A stretch of 13,756 bases of DNA from the NCBI GenBank assembly GCA_047629975.1, contig JBLHUT010000062.1:1-13756 (forward strand), given 5' to 3'. This document shows, piece after piece, positions 1 to 7,958 of the stretch (the stretch's first letter is position 1; every line of letters begins with the position of its first letter). The stretch is from JBLHUT01 sp047629975 (lineage in GTDB: Bacteria; Pseudomonadota; Alphaproteobacteria; Rhodobacterales; Rhodobacteraceae). The notes beneath the pieces are model-generated. The model worked only from the letters and a program-made list of their open reading frames with translations, was not told where the DNA came from and did no database searches. Position numbers and translations under genes: made by a program.

Positions 1-622
1 GTCGGGAGCCTTTTCCAAGGCCCATGGCAAAGTGTTCCAGATTGCGCCGACGGATGTACTTGACGTGTGGAGCATGCCTGACGTGCAGCTCATCGAAGGC
101 GGCTGGACAACGGCGCCGGGCGTTTTTTCTGCTGATGCGCCTGACAAAGGCTCGCTGGCTCTGGCAGATGCGTTGCCGCGCATCAAAGGACGCGTGGCTG
201 ATCTTGGTGCCGGGTGGGGCTATCTTTCAGCTCGTGTTCTGGCCCAAAGCGACGCGATCAAAGAAATTTCTCTGGTAGAGGCCGAATGGGCCGCTCTTGA
301 GGCTTCGCGTCATAATGTGACCGATCCGCGTGCAAGCTTTCACTGGGCGGATGTAACGACGTGGGGCGGGGGACGGTTCGACCATGTGATTTGCAACCCG
401 CCGTTTCACACCGAACGGCGTGCTGATCCGTCGCTGGGGGCTGCGTTTATCGCGTCTGCTGCGCGCCTTCTGGCACCTTCGGGCAGCTTGTGGCTGGTTG
501 CGAATCGCCATTTACCTTATGAGCGTTCTTTGAGAGCCGCCTTTACCGAAGTGACCGAGCTTCCGGGGCCGGCGGCCTTCAAACTCTTTTGCGCGCGCAA
601 ACCTGCTCGTGCTCCACGTTAG
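1..622 (+). CDS. rsmC: RsmC-like class I SAM-dependent rRNA methyltransferase, C-terminal part (5' end outside window)
   Basis: Probable 16S rRNA guanine-N2 methyltransferase of the RsmC family. The E. coli enzyme modifies G1207 of the small subunit. The open frame enters at base 2 and is read without a stop to TAG at 620-622, so the real start lies upstream and the GTG at 32 is internal. The visible part is the catalytic domain. It shows a glycine-rich SAM motif (VADLGAGWGYLS), an acidic residue after the second strand (VEAEW), and the catalytic NPPF motif in VICNPPFH. The NPPF motif is typical of methyltransferases acting on an exocyclic amino group of a base. The C-terminus reads FKLFCARKPARAPR, a basic tail. 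RsmC proteins are duplicated methyltransferase folds; the N-terminal, non-catalytic half would be before the window. The family is clear, but the exact target base is inferred. Confidence 0.82.
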   Translation, partial: SGAFSKAHGKVFQIAPTDVLDVWSMPDVQLIEGGWTTAPGVFSADAPDKGSLALADALPRIKGRVADLGAGWGYLSARVLAQSDAIKEISLVEAEWAALEASRHNVTDPRASFHWADVTTWGGGRFDHVICNPPFHTERRADPSLGAAFIASAARLLAPSGSLWLVANRHLPYERSLRAAFTEVTELPGPAAFKLFCARKPARAPR

Positions 623-646
623 CAACTATCAAAGCAGGTTTGCCTT

Positions 647-1444
647 ATGTCTTTTTCAATAAACGGAAAAACGGCGATTGTAACAGGTGCTGCAAACGGT
701 GTGGGTCTGGCGATAGCGCGGCATTTTGTGGCGCAGGGGGCAAATGTCATGTTTGCCGATATGGATGATGCGCGCCTTGTAAAAGAAGTCGACGGACAAG
801 ACGACGCCGTGCGGTATTTTGCCGGAGACCTGCGGCAGAAACTCACGCTGGCAAATCTGTTGTCTGCGACGATTGATGCGTTCGACCGTGTCGATATCCT
901 TGTGAATGCCAGCCGCCAGATGGTGGCCTCCGATCCGCTCAATCCCGAGGATGACGCCGTCGAGATGCTGTTGGAGCAAAACCTGATGACGTCTTTGAGG
1001 TTAAGCCAGCTTGTTGCCAAACGGATGATCAAGCAGGCCGAAGAAAGCGACGCACAAGGATCTGCCGGTTCAATTATCAACCTGTCGTCTATTGCCGCGC
1101 GGCGGACGCACCCTGATCTGATGGGCTATTCGGTCAGTTCTGCAGCGCTTGACCAGATGACGCGCTCGTTGGCGGTGGCGCTTGCGCCCTACGCGATCCG
1201 GGTAAATGCCGTGGCATTCGGATCGGTGTTGTCATCGTCGCTGAAATCGGCGCTAAAGGAAAACTCCGATTTCCGCACCGACATCGTAGAGCACACCCCG
1301 CTTCGGCGCATCGCCAAACCGAGCGAGGTTGCCGAAGCCGTACAGTTTCTGGCATCGGACGGAGCGGGCTTTATCACCGGGCAAATCATGACGGTCGACG
1401 GTGGCCGCACATTACTTGATCCGGTAAACGCGCCAGCCCATTGA
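647..1444 (+). CDS. SDR family oxidoreductase with altered catalytic tetrad
   Basis: A 265-residue protein of the classical short-chain dehydrogenase/reductase fold. The cofactor site is TGAANGVG (residues 13-20), and Asp38 at the end of the second strand suggests NAD(H) preference. Ser148 and Tyr161 sit 13 residues apart, as in classical SDRs, and Asn112 is a candidate for the catalytic Asn. The residue four after Tyr161, normally the catalytic Lys of YxxxK, is Ser165 (YSVSS). The NNAG motif is also degenerate (VNAS, residues 86-89). The C-terminal signature GFITGQIMTVDGG is intact. The start at 647 is preceded by AGCAGG at 633-638, eight bases upstream. It lies 24 bases after the methyltransferase on the same strand, so co-transcription is likely. 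The substrate cannot be told from sequence, and the protein may be catalytically impaired or non-enzymatic. Confidence 0.85.
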   Translation: MSFSINGKTAIVTGAANGVGLAIARHFVAQGANVMFADMDDARLVKEVDGQDDAVRYFAGDLRQKLTLANLLSATIDAFDRVDILVNASRQMVASDPLNPEDDAVEMLLEQNLMTSLRLSQLVAKRMIKQAEESDAQGSAGSIINLSSIAARRTHPDLMGYSVSSAALDQMTRSLAVALAPYAIRVNAVAFGSVLSSSLKSALKENSDFRTDIVEHTPLRRIAKPSEVAEAVQFLASDGAGFITGQIMTVDGGRTLLDPVNAPAH

Positions 1445-1451
1445 AGCGACT

Positions 1452-2880
1452 TTATTGTGCCGCAACATCCGTGACCGTCAATGCCGCCGACAGCAGTTCG
1501 CGGGTGTAGGCCGCGGCCGGGTTCGAGAACACCTGTTCAGCCGTTCCATATTCGACGATATCACCCTGCTTCATCACAATAACCTTGTGGCTCAACGCGC
1601 GCACAACCCGCAGGTCATGGCTGATAAACAGATAGGCCAGCCCGTATTTGGCCTGCAAATCCCGCAGCAAATCAACGATCTGTACCTGAACAGTCATGTC
1701 CAGCGCGCTTGTCGGCTCGTCCAGTACCACAAGCCGGGGCCGCAAAATCATAGCCCGCGCAATCGCGATCCGTTGACGTTGCCCACCAGAGAACTCGTGT
1801 GGATAACGATCCATCATTTTGGGCTCCAACCCGACTTCGGTCAGGATGTCGGCGACCATTTCGCGCTTGTTGCGCCCCTTGTCCACCCCGTGCACGCTCA
1901 GCCCTTCGGCGACGATTTGCTCGACGGTCATGCGCGGGCTTAAACTGCCGTAAGGGTCCTGAAACACGATCTGCATGTCGCGACGCAGCGGGCGCAACTG
2001 ACGCGAGGACCAGCCCTGAACATTCTGTGTGTCAAAAACAATAGGCCCCTCAGATGCGATCAACCGCATGATGGCCAATGCAAGCGTGGTTTTGCCCGAT
2101 CCGCTTTCCCCCACGATGCCAAGTGTTTCACCGGTGCGGACCGAAAGCGTTGCGTTGTTGACGGCTTTGATATGCCCGACAGTCCGGCGCAAAAAACCGG
2201 CCTGTATCGGGAACCAGATGCGCAGTTTGTCTGTGCTCAGAATTTCTGTGGCATCGCTTGCTACGGGACCTGCGGTGCCGGTTGGCTCGGCGGCCAGAAG
2301 TTTGCGGGTATAGGGATGTTGGGGGTTGTCGAAAATCTCTGCGGTGGGTCCACTTTCGACAATCGGGACCGTTGGCAAGCGCCATGGCGATCATCACCCG
2401 CTGTCTTTGACCGCCCGACAGTTGATGTGGATAGGCACCAAGCCGTGTTTCGGGATCGCGAATGCCGACCTTGTGCATCAACTCCAGCACACGCGCGCGC
2501 GCACTGTCGCCGATCAACCCCTGATGCAGGGACAGGCTTTCGGTCAATTGCCGCTCAAGAGTGTGCAGCGGGTTCAAGGATGTCATCGGTTCCTGGAAAA
2601 TGAAACTGATGTCATTGCCCCGCACTCGCATCAGGTCACGTTCGGAGGCGCCGATCATCTCTGTTCCGTCATAGGTGATCGAGCCGGACAGGGTCGCGTT
2701 ATCCCCCAGCAGGCTGACCGTACTAAGCGCCGTGACGGATTTTCCCGAGCCACTTTCGCCAACCAAAGCAACCGTTTCACCGCGATTTACGTCAAAGGAC
2801 ACACCTTTGACGGCAGGAATATCGCGCCCGTCCTGCCGAAAGCTGACCTTGAGATCGCGAACCTGTAGCACGGCAGTCAT
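1452..2880 (-). pseudogene. yejF: ABC importer duplicated ATPase (YejF type), disrupted by internal deletion and frameshift
   Basis: This should encode one protein with two ABC ATPase domains that powers the YejABEF peptide importer. Domain 1, from ATG at 2880, has Walker A GESGSGKS (residues 41-48), a Q-loop (FQEP) and the signature LSGGQ (154-158). It continues to ALANGPD near residue 173 and then leaves frame. From about 2373 downward another frame resumes with IVESGPTAEIF, the end of domain 1. Roughly 60 codons expected between these points are absent: Walker B, D-loop and switch histidine. Domain 2 is complete: Walker A GESGSGKTT, Q-loop (FQDP), FSGGQRQR, Walker B LVVLDEP and SHD. The ATG overlaps the yejE stop (ATGA), so translation was probably coupled. 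The 3' end is convergent with the SDR gene, 7 bases away. The original frame stops near 2128. A real lesion and an assembly error both fit. Confidence 0.85.
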
Positions 2881-4043
2881 GAGAATGTCTTTCTGGGGTC
2901 AAAGGCGTCGCGCACCCCTTCGAAGATGAACACCAGCAACGACAGCATGATCGCAAAGGTGAAAAAGGCCGTGAAAGCCAGCCACGGTGCCTGCAAGTTC
3001 TGCTTTGCCTGTAGGGTCAGCTCGCCCAGCGAGGGCGCCGAAGAGGGCAATCCGAAGCCCAGAAAATCAAGGCTTGCCAACCCGCCAATCGTGCCGGTGA
3101 TGATGAAGGGCAACATGGTCAGGGTCGCCACCATCGCATTGGGCAGCATGTGGCGGAACATGATCGTATAACTGCCAACGCCCAACGCTTGCGCGGCGCG
3201 AACATACTCAAAGTTCCGCGCCCGCAGGAATTCTGCCCGCACCACCCCAACAAGCGCGGGCCAGCCGAACAGCACGGTCAGAAACACCAGCAGCCAGAAG
3301 CTGCGCCCCAGAATCGCGAATAGGATGATGATGATGTAGAGTTGTGGTGTGGAGGTCCAGATCTCCAGAACACGTTGGAAAATCAGATCGGTCCATCCGC
3401 CGAAAAAGCCCTGAATGGCACCGGCAGCAATGCCGATCACCGACGAGGCCAGCGTCACGATGATCGTATAGATGATCGACAGGCGGAAGCCATAGATGAC
3501 GCGCGCCAGAACATCGCGCGTCGCGTCATCCGTGCCCAGCCAGTGATCGCTGTCTGGCGCGGACGGAGCTGGCCCGCCAAGGTTGTTGGGGGTGTTATAG
3601 CTGTACGGGATCACGGGCCAGAGCATCCAGCCTGCGTTGATGGCCACACCGTCGATCACACCGTCCTGAGCATCGGCCATGACCCCTTCGGGATCGTCAA
3701 AGCAGCTGTCCTGTCCGCCCGACGCCACAAGGCATTTTACCTCGATATCACGGTAAACGGCCTCTGTCGGGAAGTCGCCGCCAAAGGCAGTTTCAGGATA
3801 GAAGTTCTGGATCGGAAAGAAGTATTCGCCCTGGTACTTCACAAGGATCGGCTTGTCGTTGGCAATGAATTCCGCGCATAGCGTGACGCTGAAAATGATT
3901 GAAAAGATGATCAGGGACCAAAACGCACGCCCGTTGCGCCGGAAATTCCTCCAGCGCCGCTGGTTCAGGGGCGACAGGGTGAACAGGCCCTTTTTTGGAG
4001 CGGGTGCAAGGGGAACGGTGTCGTCGACCAAAGCCATCTTCAT
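2877..4043 (-). CDS. yejE: ABC peptide transporter permease, YejE type
   Basis: Inner-membrane permease of a YejABEF-like dipeptide/oligopeptide importer (388 residues from the first ATG). The N-terminal cytoplasmic segment is basic (QRRWRNFRRNGRA), followed by a first membrane helix at about residues 42-60. A long periplasmic stretch of about 120 residues carries Cys104 and Cys114. The binding-protein-dependent permease core starts near residue 185. Its EAA-type coupling loop is around residues 270-300 (RNFEYVRAAQALGVGSYTIM), the site that docks on the ATPase. The first ATG (4043) overlaps the yejB stop by four bases. A second ATG at 4037 lies about 8 bases from the GGAGGA Shine-Dalgarno sequence and is better spaced, so MALVDD may be the true N-terminus. 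The gene looks intact, unlike its ATPase partner. Confidence 0.92.
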   Translation of the reverse strand: MKMALVDDTVPLAPAPKKGLFTLSPLNQRRWRNFRRNGRAFWSLIIFSIIFSVTLCAEFIANDKPILVKYQGEYFFPIQNFYPETAFGGDFPTEAVYRDIEVKCLVASGGQDSCFDDPEGVMADAQDGVIDGVAINAGWMLWPVIPYSYNTPNNLGGPAPSAPDSDHWLGTDDATRDVLARVIYGFRLSIIYTIIVTLASSVIGIAAGAIQGFFGGWTDLIFQRVLEIWTSTPQLYIIIILFAILGRSFWLLVFLTVLFGWPALVGVVRAEFLRARNFEYVRAAQALGVGSYTIMFRHMLPNAMVATLTMLPFIITGTIGGLASLDFLGFGLPSSAPSLGELTLQAKQNLQAPWLAFTAFFTFAIMLSLLVFIFEGVRDAFDPRKTFS

Positions 4044-5200
4044 GTCCTCCGGCTGTCAAAGTCGATACGCGGATCGATCAGCACATACATCAGATCCGAG
4101 AGGATCCCGATCAACAGCCCGATCAGCCCGAAAACATAGAGCGTGCCAAAAACCACCGGATAATCCCGCTGCAAGGCTGCCTCGAAGCCCAGCCGCCCCA
4201 GACCGTCAAGCGAGAAGATCGTCTCGATAATCAGGGAGGAGCCGAAAAATACGCCCAGAAATGCGGCTGGAAATCCGGCAATCACAATCAGCATCGCATT
4301 GCGGAACACGTGGCCATAAAGAACGCGCCGCTCGTTCAGACCCTTTGCCTTGGCTGTAATCACGTATTGCTTTTTGATCTCGTCGAGAAAGCTGTTCTTG
4401 GTCAGCAATGTCAGGGTGGCAAAGCTGCTGATGGTCGAGGCGAGTATCGGCAGGGCGATGTGCCAGAAATAATCCCCGACCTGCTGGACAAAGGTCATGT
4501 CATCGAACCCTTCGGAGGTCAGCCCGCGCAGGGGGAAAATCTTCAGGTACGACCCGCCAGCCAGCAAAACCAGCAGCAGGATTGCAAATAGAAAGCCCGG
4601 GATCGCGTAGGCGACGATAATCGCGCCACTGGTCCAAGTGTCAAAGGTCGAGCCGTCACGAACCGCCTTTCGAATGCCCAACGGGATCGAGATGGCATAG
4701 GCGATCAATGTCGACCAAAGGCCCAGTGTGATCGACACCGGCATTTTTTCGATCACAAGGTCGATGACGCTAACAGAGCGGAAATAGCTCTCGCCAAAGT
4801 CAAAGGTGATGTAGTTGGTCATCAAAATCCCGAACCGCTCGAACACACCGATCTTTTCGGTGGTGCAGTCGGGGGCATCAAGGTCAGGCACGCCGGTAAA
4901 GCCCTCGGCACAGACGATGCGCGAGAACCCCATCGAAACTTCCAGCTCGTCCAGAAAATCCTGTGGCAAACCACGCGCGCCCAGATAGCGTTCGTCGCCG
5001 GCGCTTTGCATGGATTGCTCGGCCCCCGCGTCAGAACCACCGGCGATGCCTTCGAACACATCGCCCTCGCCCTGAACCTGCGCAATAATCTGCTCGATCG
5101 GCCCGCCCGGCACGAATTGGGTTAGAATAAAGTTGATCAGCATGATCCCGAACAAGGTCGGAATGATCAAAAGTATCCGTCGGAGGATGTAAGCGCCCAT
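4040..5200 (-). CDS. yejB: ABC peptide transporter permease, YejB type
   Basis: Second inner-membrane permease of the importer (386 residues). It begins with the usual helix of this family (MGAYILRRILLIIPTLFGIM). An extended periplasmic region (about residues 32-145) follows and includes an insertion with Cys97 and Cys112. The transport core has an EAA-type loop at about 275-295 (KKQYVITAKAKGLNERRV) and ends in DPRIDFDSRRT. It starts 24 bases after yejA ends and overlaps yejE by four bases, which indicates one transcript and translational coupling. No strong Shine-Dalgarno is visible before ATG 5200, so coupling to yejA is plausible. It would form the pore with YejE and receive peptides from the YejA-like binding protein. 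No frame disruption is seen. Confidence 0.92.
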   Translation of the reverse strand: MGAYILRRILLIIPTLFGIMLINFILTQFVPGGPIEQIIAQVQGEGDVFEGIAGGSDAGAEQSMQSAGDERYLGARGLPQDFLDELEVSMGFSRIVCAEGFTGVPDLDAPDCTTEKIGVFERFGILMTNYITFDFGESYFRSVSVIDLVIEKMPVSITLGLWSTLIAYAISIPLGIRKAVRDGSTFDTWTSGAIIVAYAIPGFLFAILLLVLLAGGSYLKIFPLRGLTSEGFDDMTFVQQVGDYFWHIALPILASTISSFATLTLLTKNSFLDEIKKQYVITAKAKGLNERRVLYGHVFRNAMLIVIAGFPAAFLGVFFGSSLIIETIFSLDGLGRLGFEAALQRDYPVVFGTLYVFGLIGLLIGILSDLMYVLIDPRIDFDSRRT

Positions 5201-5224
5201 GTTGCTGTACCCGCTTCGCGCCTG

Positions 5225-7159
5225 TTACAGCGCGCCCTCTGATTGCAGTTTTTCTGCCTTGTCCGCGTTGAACCACCAGAAATCAAGATTGCCCAAGCTG
5301 TAGGGCGGTAATGTCTCGGGGTGCTCGTACATATCGTAATAAGCGATCGTGTGGGCCGACTTGTGCCATTGCGGCACGCGGAATTGTAGCGCGCGCAGCA
5401 CACGGTCAAGCGCGCTTACGGCTACGGCCAGCTCGGTTTGGCTGTTGGCGGCCATGACGGCGTCGATCAGGGCGTCAACAGCAGGGTCTTTCACGCCGGC
5501 CTTGTTGAACGTGCTGGTGTCGGCGGTTTCCGAGCCGAAATATTGCTTCAACCCCGATCCGGGCTGATATCCTGTTTGTAAAAAGCCGGTGACGATATCG
5601 AAATCATACGCTGGCGGGCGCTCGCGGTTCTCGGCCTCGGCATTGTCCACACGGCTGTGGACCGCTTCGATACCCGCGCGGCGCAAGTTTTCCACATACG
5701 GGTTGATGACCCTGTCAAAGGTTTGACTGTCATTCAGAAACTCGATCCGCAACGGTTGGCCGTCTTTCATCCGCATGCCTTCGTCGTTGATTTTCCAGCC
5801 GGCCGCATCCAGCAGCCCGTTTGCCCGGCGCAGGTTCTTGCGGTCAAGCTGGCGCGCCCCTGATGTTGGTGCCTGAACCGGCTCTGCGTCCAGCACACCC
5901 GCAGGCAAAAGGTCGGCCAAGGGGGTCAGCAGGGCCAGCTCGGCTTCGGAGGGCAGGCCGGTCGCGGCAAGGTCGGTGTTGGCCCAAAAGCTGCCGTCGC
6001 GGTCATAGATGCCATAAAACAGCGATTCGTTGGACCATTCGAAGTTGAACAACAGCCCGATCGCCTCGCGGACACGGGCATCTTGTAATTGCGGACGGCG
6101 CAGGTTGAAGATGAACGACTGGCCGGGGGCGATATTGCCGTGCTGCAGCTCTTGTTTGACGACCCAGCCCTTTTCCAGTGACGGAAAATCATAGGACGTC
6201 GCCCATGTTTTTGACGAGGCTTCGTTGCGGAAGTGATAGCTTCCTCCTTTGAATCCTTCAAAAGCGGCGTTGTAGTCGGAATAGTATTCGACCCTCAGAA
6301 AGTCGAAATTGTTCCGCCCGAGGTTGATCGGTAAATCCTGCCCCCAATAGTTAGGGTCGCGTTTGACGACCATCGTCTGTCCCATGCGGGTCCGGTCCAT
6401 ATCGACAACGTACGGCCCGGAGCCCAGATGCGGCATGTCGGAATTCTCTTCGAGATCCATGTCGTTGGCTTGATAAAAGGCCTTGGAAAAGACGGGCAGG
6501 CCACCCACCAGCGAAATCAGGTCGCGCTTTGGTTGATCTTCGGCGAAGACATAGCGGATTGTCAGCGGATCAAGGACCTCGGCGGTGACCACGCTATCGC
6601 GCAGCACCTTGCGAAAGCTGGGCAATCCTTTTTCGCGGAAAAGATCATAGGAAAACAGCACATCTTGGGCGGTCAGGGGGCTGCCATCGGAAAAGGTGAT
6701 GCCCTCGTGCAGGGTAAAGGTCACTTCGCTGCGATCTTTTGGATAGCTGAGCGAGGCGGCGAGCAGGCCGTATTCCGCGCCGATCTCATCGGCTGTTCCG
6801 GTAATCAGGCTTTCCAGTGGCACAGAACCAAAGCCCCCCGAGCGTCCCTTGATCGAATAGGGGTTCAAGCTGTCAAAGCTGCCAAAGGCCCAAACGGACA
6901 TTTCCCCGCCCTTGGGCGCTTGCGGATTGACATAGTCGAGATGTGGATAGTCGGCGGAATATTTCAATTCGCCAAACGTAGAGATCCCGTGGGACGATAT
7001 CAAATGCCCCTCGGCTTTCGCCTCGAGAGCCAAGAGGCACAGCACGGACAATCCGATCCCGAGTCCCGCTGTCATCCGGTATCGGGCCGTGGCGAACCAG
7101 CTCCAGGCCGGTGCCACCGATGTCCGGGAAAGGGGCTGCGTGGGGGCGGAAAATTCCAT
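5225..7159 (-). CDS. yejA: Periplasmic peptide-binding protein of ABC importer (solute-binding family 5, YejA type)
   Basis: Solute-binding protein that captures peptides in the periplasm and hands them to YejB/YejE. It has 644 residues from ATG 7159, chosen because AGGAGA (7165-7170 on the opposite strand) sits 5 bases upstream; an earlier in-frame start at 7195 lacks such a site. The N-terminus has an unusually long polar stretch of about 28 residues, then a hydrophobic core (GLGIGLSVLCLLAL) and a likely signal-peptidase I site AKA|EG after residue 49. The mature protein shows family-5 features, for example the SFDSLNPYSIKG segment near the N-terminus, FTLHEGITFSDG in the first lobe, and VREAIGLLFNFEW. 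It is the first gene of the operon, preceded by the cycM terminator, so it should have its own promoter in 7160-7270. The exact ligand class (short peptides, microcin-C-like compounds) is inferred from the family. Confidence 0.9.
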   Translation of the reverse strand: MEFSAPTQPLSRTSVAPAWSWFATARYRMTAGLGIGLSVLCLLALEAKAEGHLISSHGISTFGELKYSADYPHLDYVNPQAPKGGEMSVWAFGSFDSLNPYSIKGRSGGFGSVPLESLITGTADEIGAEYGLLAASLSYPKDRSEVTFTLHEGITFSDGSPLTAQDVLFSYDLFREKGLPSFRKVLRDSVVTAEVLDPLTIRYVFAEDQPKRDLISLVGGLPVFSKAFYQANDMDLEENSDMPHLGSGPYVVDMDRTRMGQTMVVKRDPNYWGQDLPINLGRNNFDFLRVEYYSDYNAAFEGFKGGSYHFRNEASSKTWATSYDFPSLEKGWVVKQELQHGNIAPGQSFIFNLRRPQLQDARVREAIGLLFNFEWSNESLFYGIYDRDGSFWANTDLAATGLPSEAELALLTPLADLLPAGVLDAEPVQAPTSGARQLDRKNLRRANGLLDAAGWKINDEGMRMKDGQPLRIEFLNDSQTFDRVINPYVENLRRAGIEAVHSRVDNAEAENRERPPAYDFDIVTGFLQTGYQPGSGLKQYFGSETADTSTFNKAGVKDPAVDALIDAVMAANSQTELAVAVSALDRVLRALQFRVPQWHKSAHTIAYYDMYEHPETLPPYSLGNLDFWWFNADKAEKLQSEGAL

Positions 7160-7221
7160 AACTGTCTCCTGTGGCAATCTGGGTCTGTCTCTCATGTAGA
7201 CATCTGTAAGCTAAAGTCGTC

Positions 7222-7237
7222 CGTGTTTCGGGTTCAA
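7222..7237 (-). promoter_or_regulatory. Candidate -35 region for the yej operon
   Basis: On the minus strand TTGAAC (7237 to 7232) lies about 75 bases upstream of the yejA start, just after the cycM terminator and an AT-rich stretch (7236-7260). No good -10 hexamer stands at the right distance; the best match is poor. The assignment rests mainly on the need for a promoter between a strong terminator and the first gene of the operon. Confidence 0.25.
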
Positions 7238-7270
7238 GTTGATAATTTGTAATAAATTAGGCCCTTGAAA

Positions 7271-7305
7271 TGAAAAGCACCGCTCGATCCCATCGAGCGG
7301 TGCTT
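7271..7305 (-). terminator. Intrinsic terminator of cycM
   Basis: A perfect 14-base-pair stem (7275-7288 with 7292-7305) with a three-base loop. On the minus strand it is followed by TTCATTTC, a moderate T-rich tail. It lies 27 bases beyond the cycM stop and separates cycM from the yej operon. On the plus strand it is followed by A residues, so it works in one direction only. Confidence 0.85.
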
Positions 7306-7331
7306 AAAAATCATACGTTTCTGAAAAGAAC

Positions 7332-7856
7332 TCAGCCGCCGATGCCTTGCAGATAGGCAATCACATTTGCGCGATCTTCCGGCTTTTTGAGGCCGGCAAA
7401 GCTCATTTTGGTTCCCGGCGCCCATCCTTTGGGATTCTCGAGGAATGCATCAAGATGCTCTGGCGTCCACGCATCGCCATTCTCGGCCAGCACGGACGAG
7501 TAGCCAAACCCGTCCACCTGTCCGATGGCGCGGTCTACAACATTGTAAAGATGGGGACCGGTGCCATTGGCGCCGTCCTCAAGCTTGTGGCACGCTTTGC
7601 ACTTCCCGAAAACCCGTTCGCCCTTGCCCAGGTCGGCAGAGGCCATCAGCGTTGCAAGGTCTGGACCCTCGTCAACAACAACGTCGGTTTCGCCGTCATC
7701 ACCTGTATCGATGGTATAGGCCTGATGGATTTCACCATCGTGGCTTTCGCCACCCATGTGATAAATCTGTTCGGCGGCGAACTTTCCAAGAAGAAAAATC
7801 AGGAAAGTACCGCAGAATGCGCCGGTAACTTTGGTAAGTGTCATCGTGTCTAACAT
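7332..7856 (-). CDS. cycM: Membrane-anchored cytochrome c (CycM / cytochrome cy type)
   Basis: A 174-residue c-type cytochrome tethered to the inner membrane. In Rhodobacteraceae, CycM carries electrons between the bc1 complex and terminal oxidases (or the photosynthetic reaction centre) on the periplasmic side. An uncleaved N-terminal helix (VTGAFCGTFLIFLLGKFAAE, residues 10-29) is the anchor. An acidic, low-complexity linker (about 36-66) leads to the haem domain. The covalent haem site is CKACH (86-90), and the axial methionine is probably Met151 in GTKMSF. The domain ends as usual with RANVIAYLQ. I chose ATG 7856 (MLDTMTLTK), which matches the family N-terminus as I know it; ATG 7844 is an alternative. 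Neither has a strong Shine-Dalgarno. It is divergent from pheA and ends in its own terminator. Confidence 0.92.
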   Translation of the reverse strand: MLDTMTLTKVTGAFCGTFLIFLLGKFAAEQIYHMGGESHDGEIHQAYTIDTGDDGETDVVVDEGPDLATLMASADLGKGERVFGKCKACHKLEDGANGTGPHLYNVVDRAIGQVDGFGYSSVLAENGDAWTPEHLDAFLENPKGWAPGTKMSFAGLKKPEDRANVIAYLQGIGG

Positions 7857-7886
7857 TTGTGAACCCGTTCGGCTTGCTTTTGTAAC

Positions 7887-7916
7887 CTTGTACGCCCTTC
7901 CCCTTTTGTCCTGCAA
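7887..7916 (-). promoter_or_regulatory. Candidate cycM promoter
   Basis: In the 102-base divergent gap between cycM and pheA, the minus strand reads TTGCAG (7916 to 7911), an 18-base spacer, then TACAAG (7892 to 7887). The match to sigma-70 consensus is partial (4 of 6 at each box). The position about 30 bases before the start codon fits a short leader. CCTGC (7910-7914) and GCAGG (7923-7927) form a small inverted repeat over its -35 box, which could be an operator or chance. Confidence 0.3.
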
Positions 7917-7958
7917 GGTGTAGCAGGCGCGACCAAACGCCCCCTTCAGGAGAGTAGC

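Noticed and set aside
32..622. GTG at 32 as the start of the methyltransferase
   Set aside because: The frame is open back to base 2 and only the C-terminal domain is present, so the gene starts before the window.
619..1080. Minus-strand open frame opposite the SDR gene
   Set aside because: Low-complexity, Ser/Arg-rich antisense product of a GC-rich gene; the plus-strand SDR is unmistakable.
1452..2378. Single-domain ABC ATPase as an independent gene starting at TTG 2378
   Set aside because: Its first residues are the tail of the broken first ATPase domain and no Shine-Dalgarno is placed for it; it is better read as the 3' part of a disrupted yejF.
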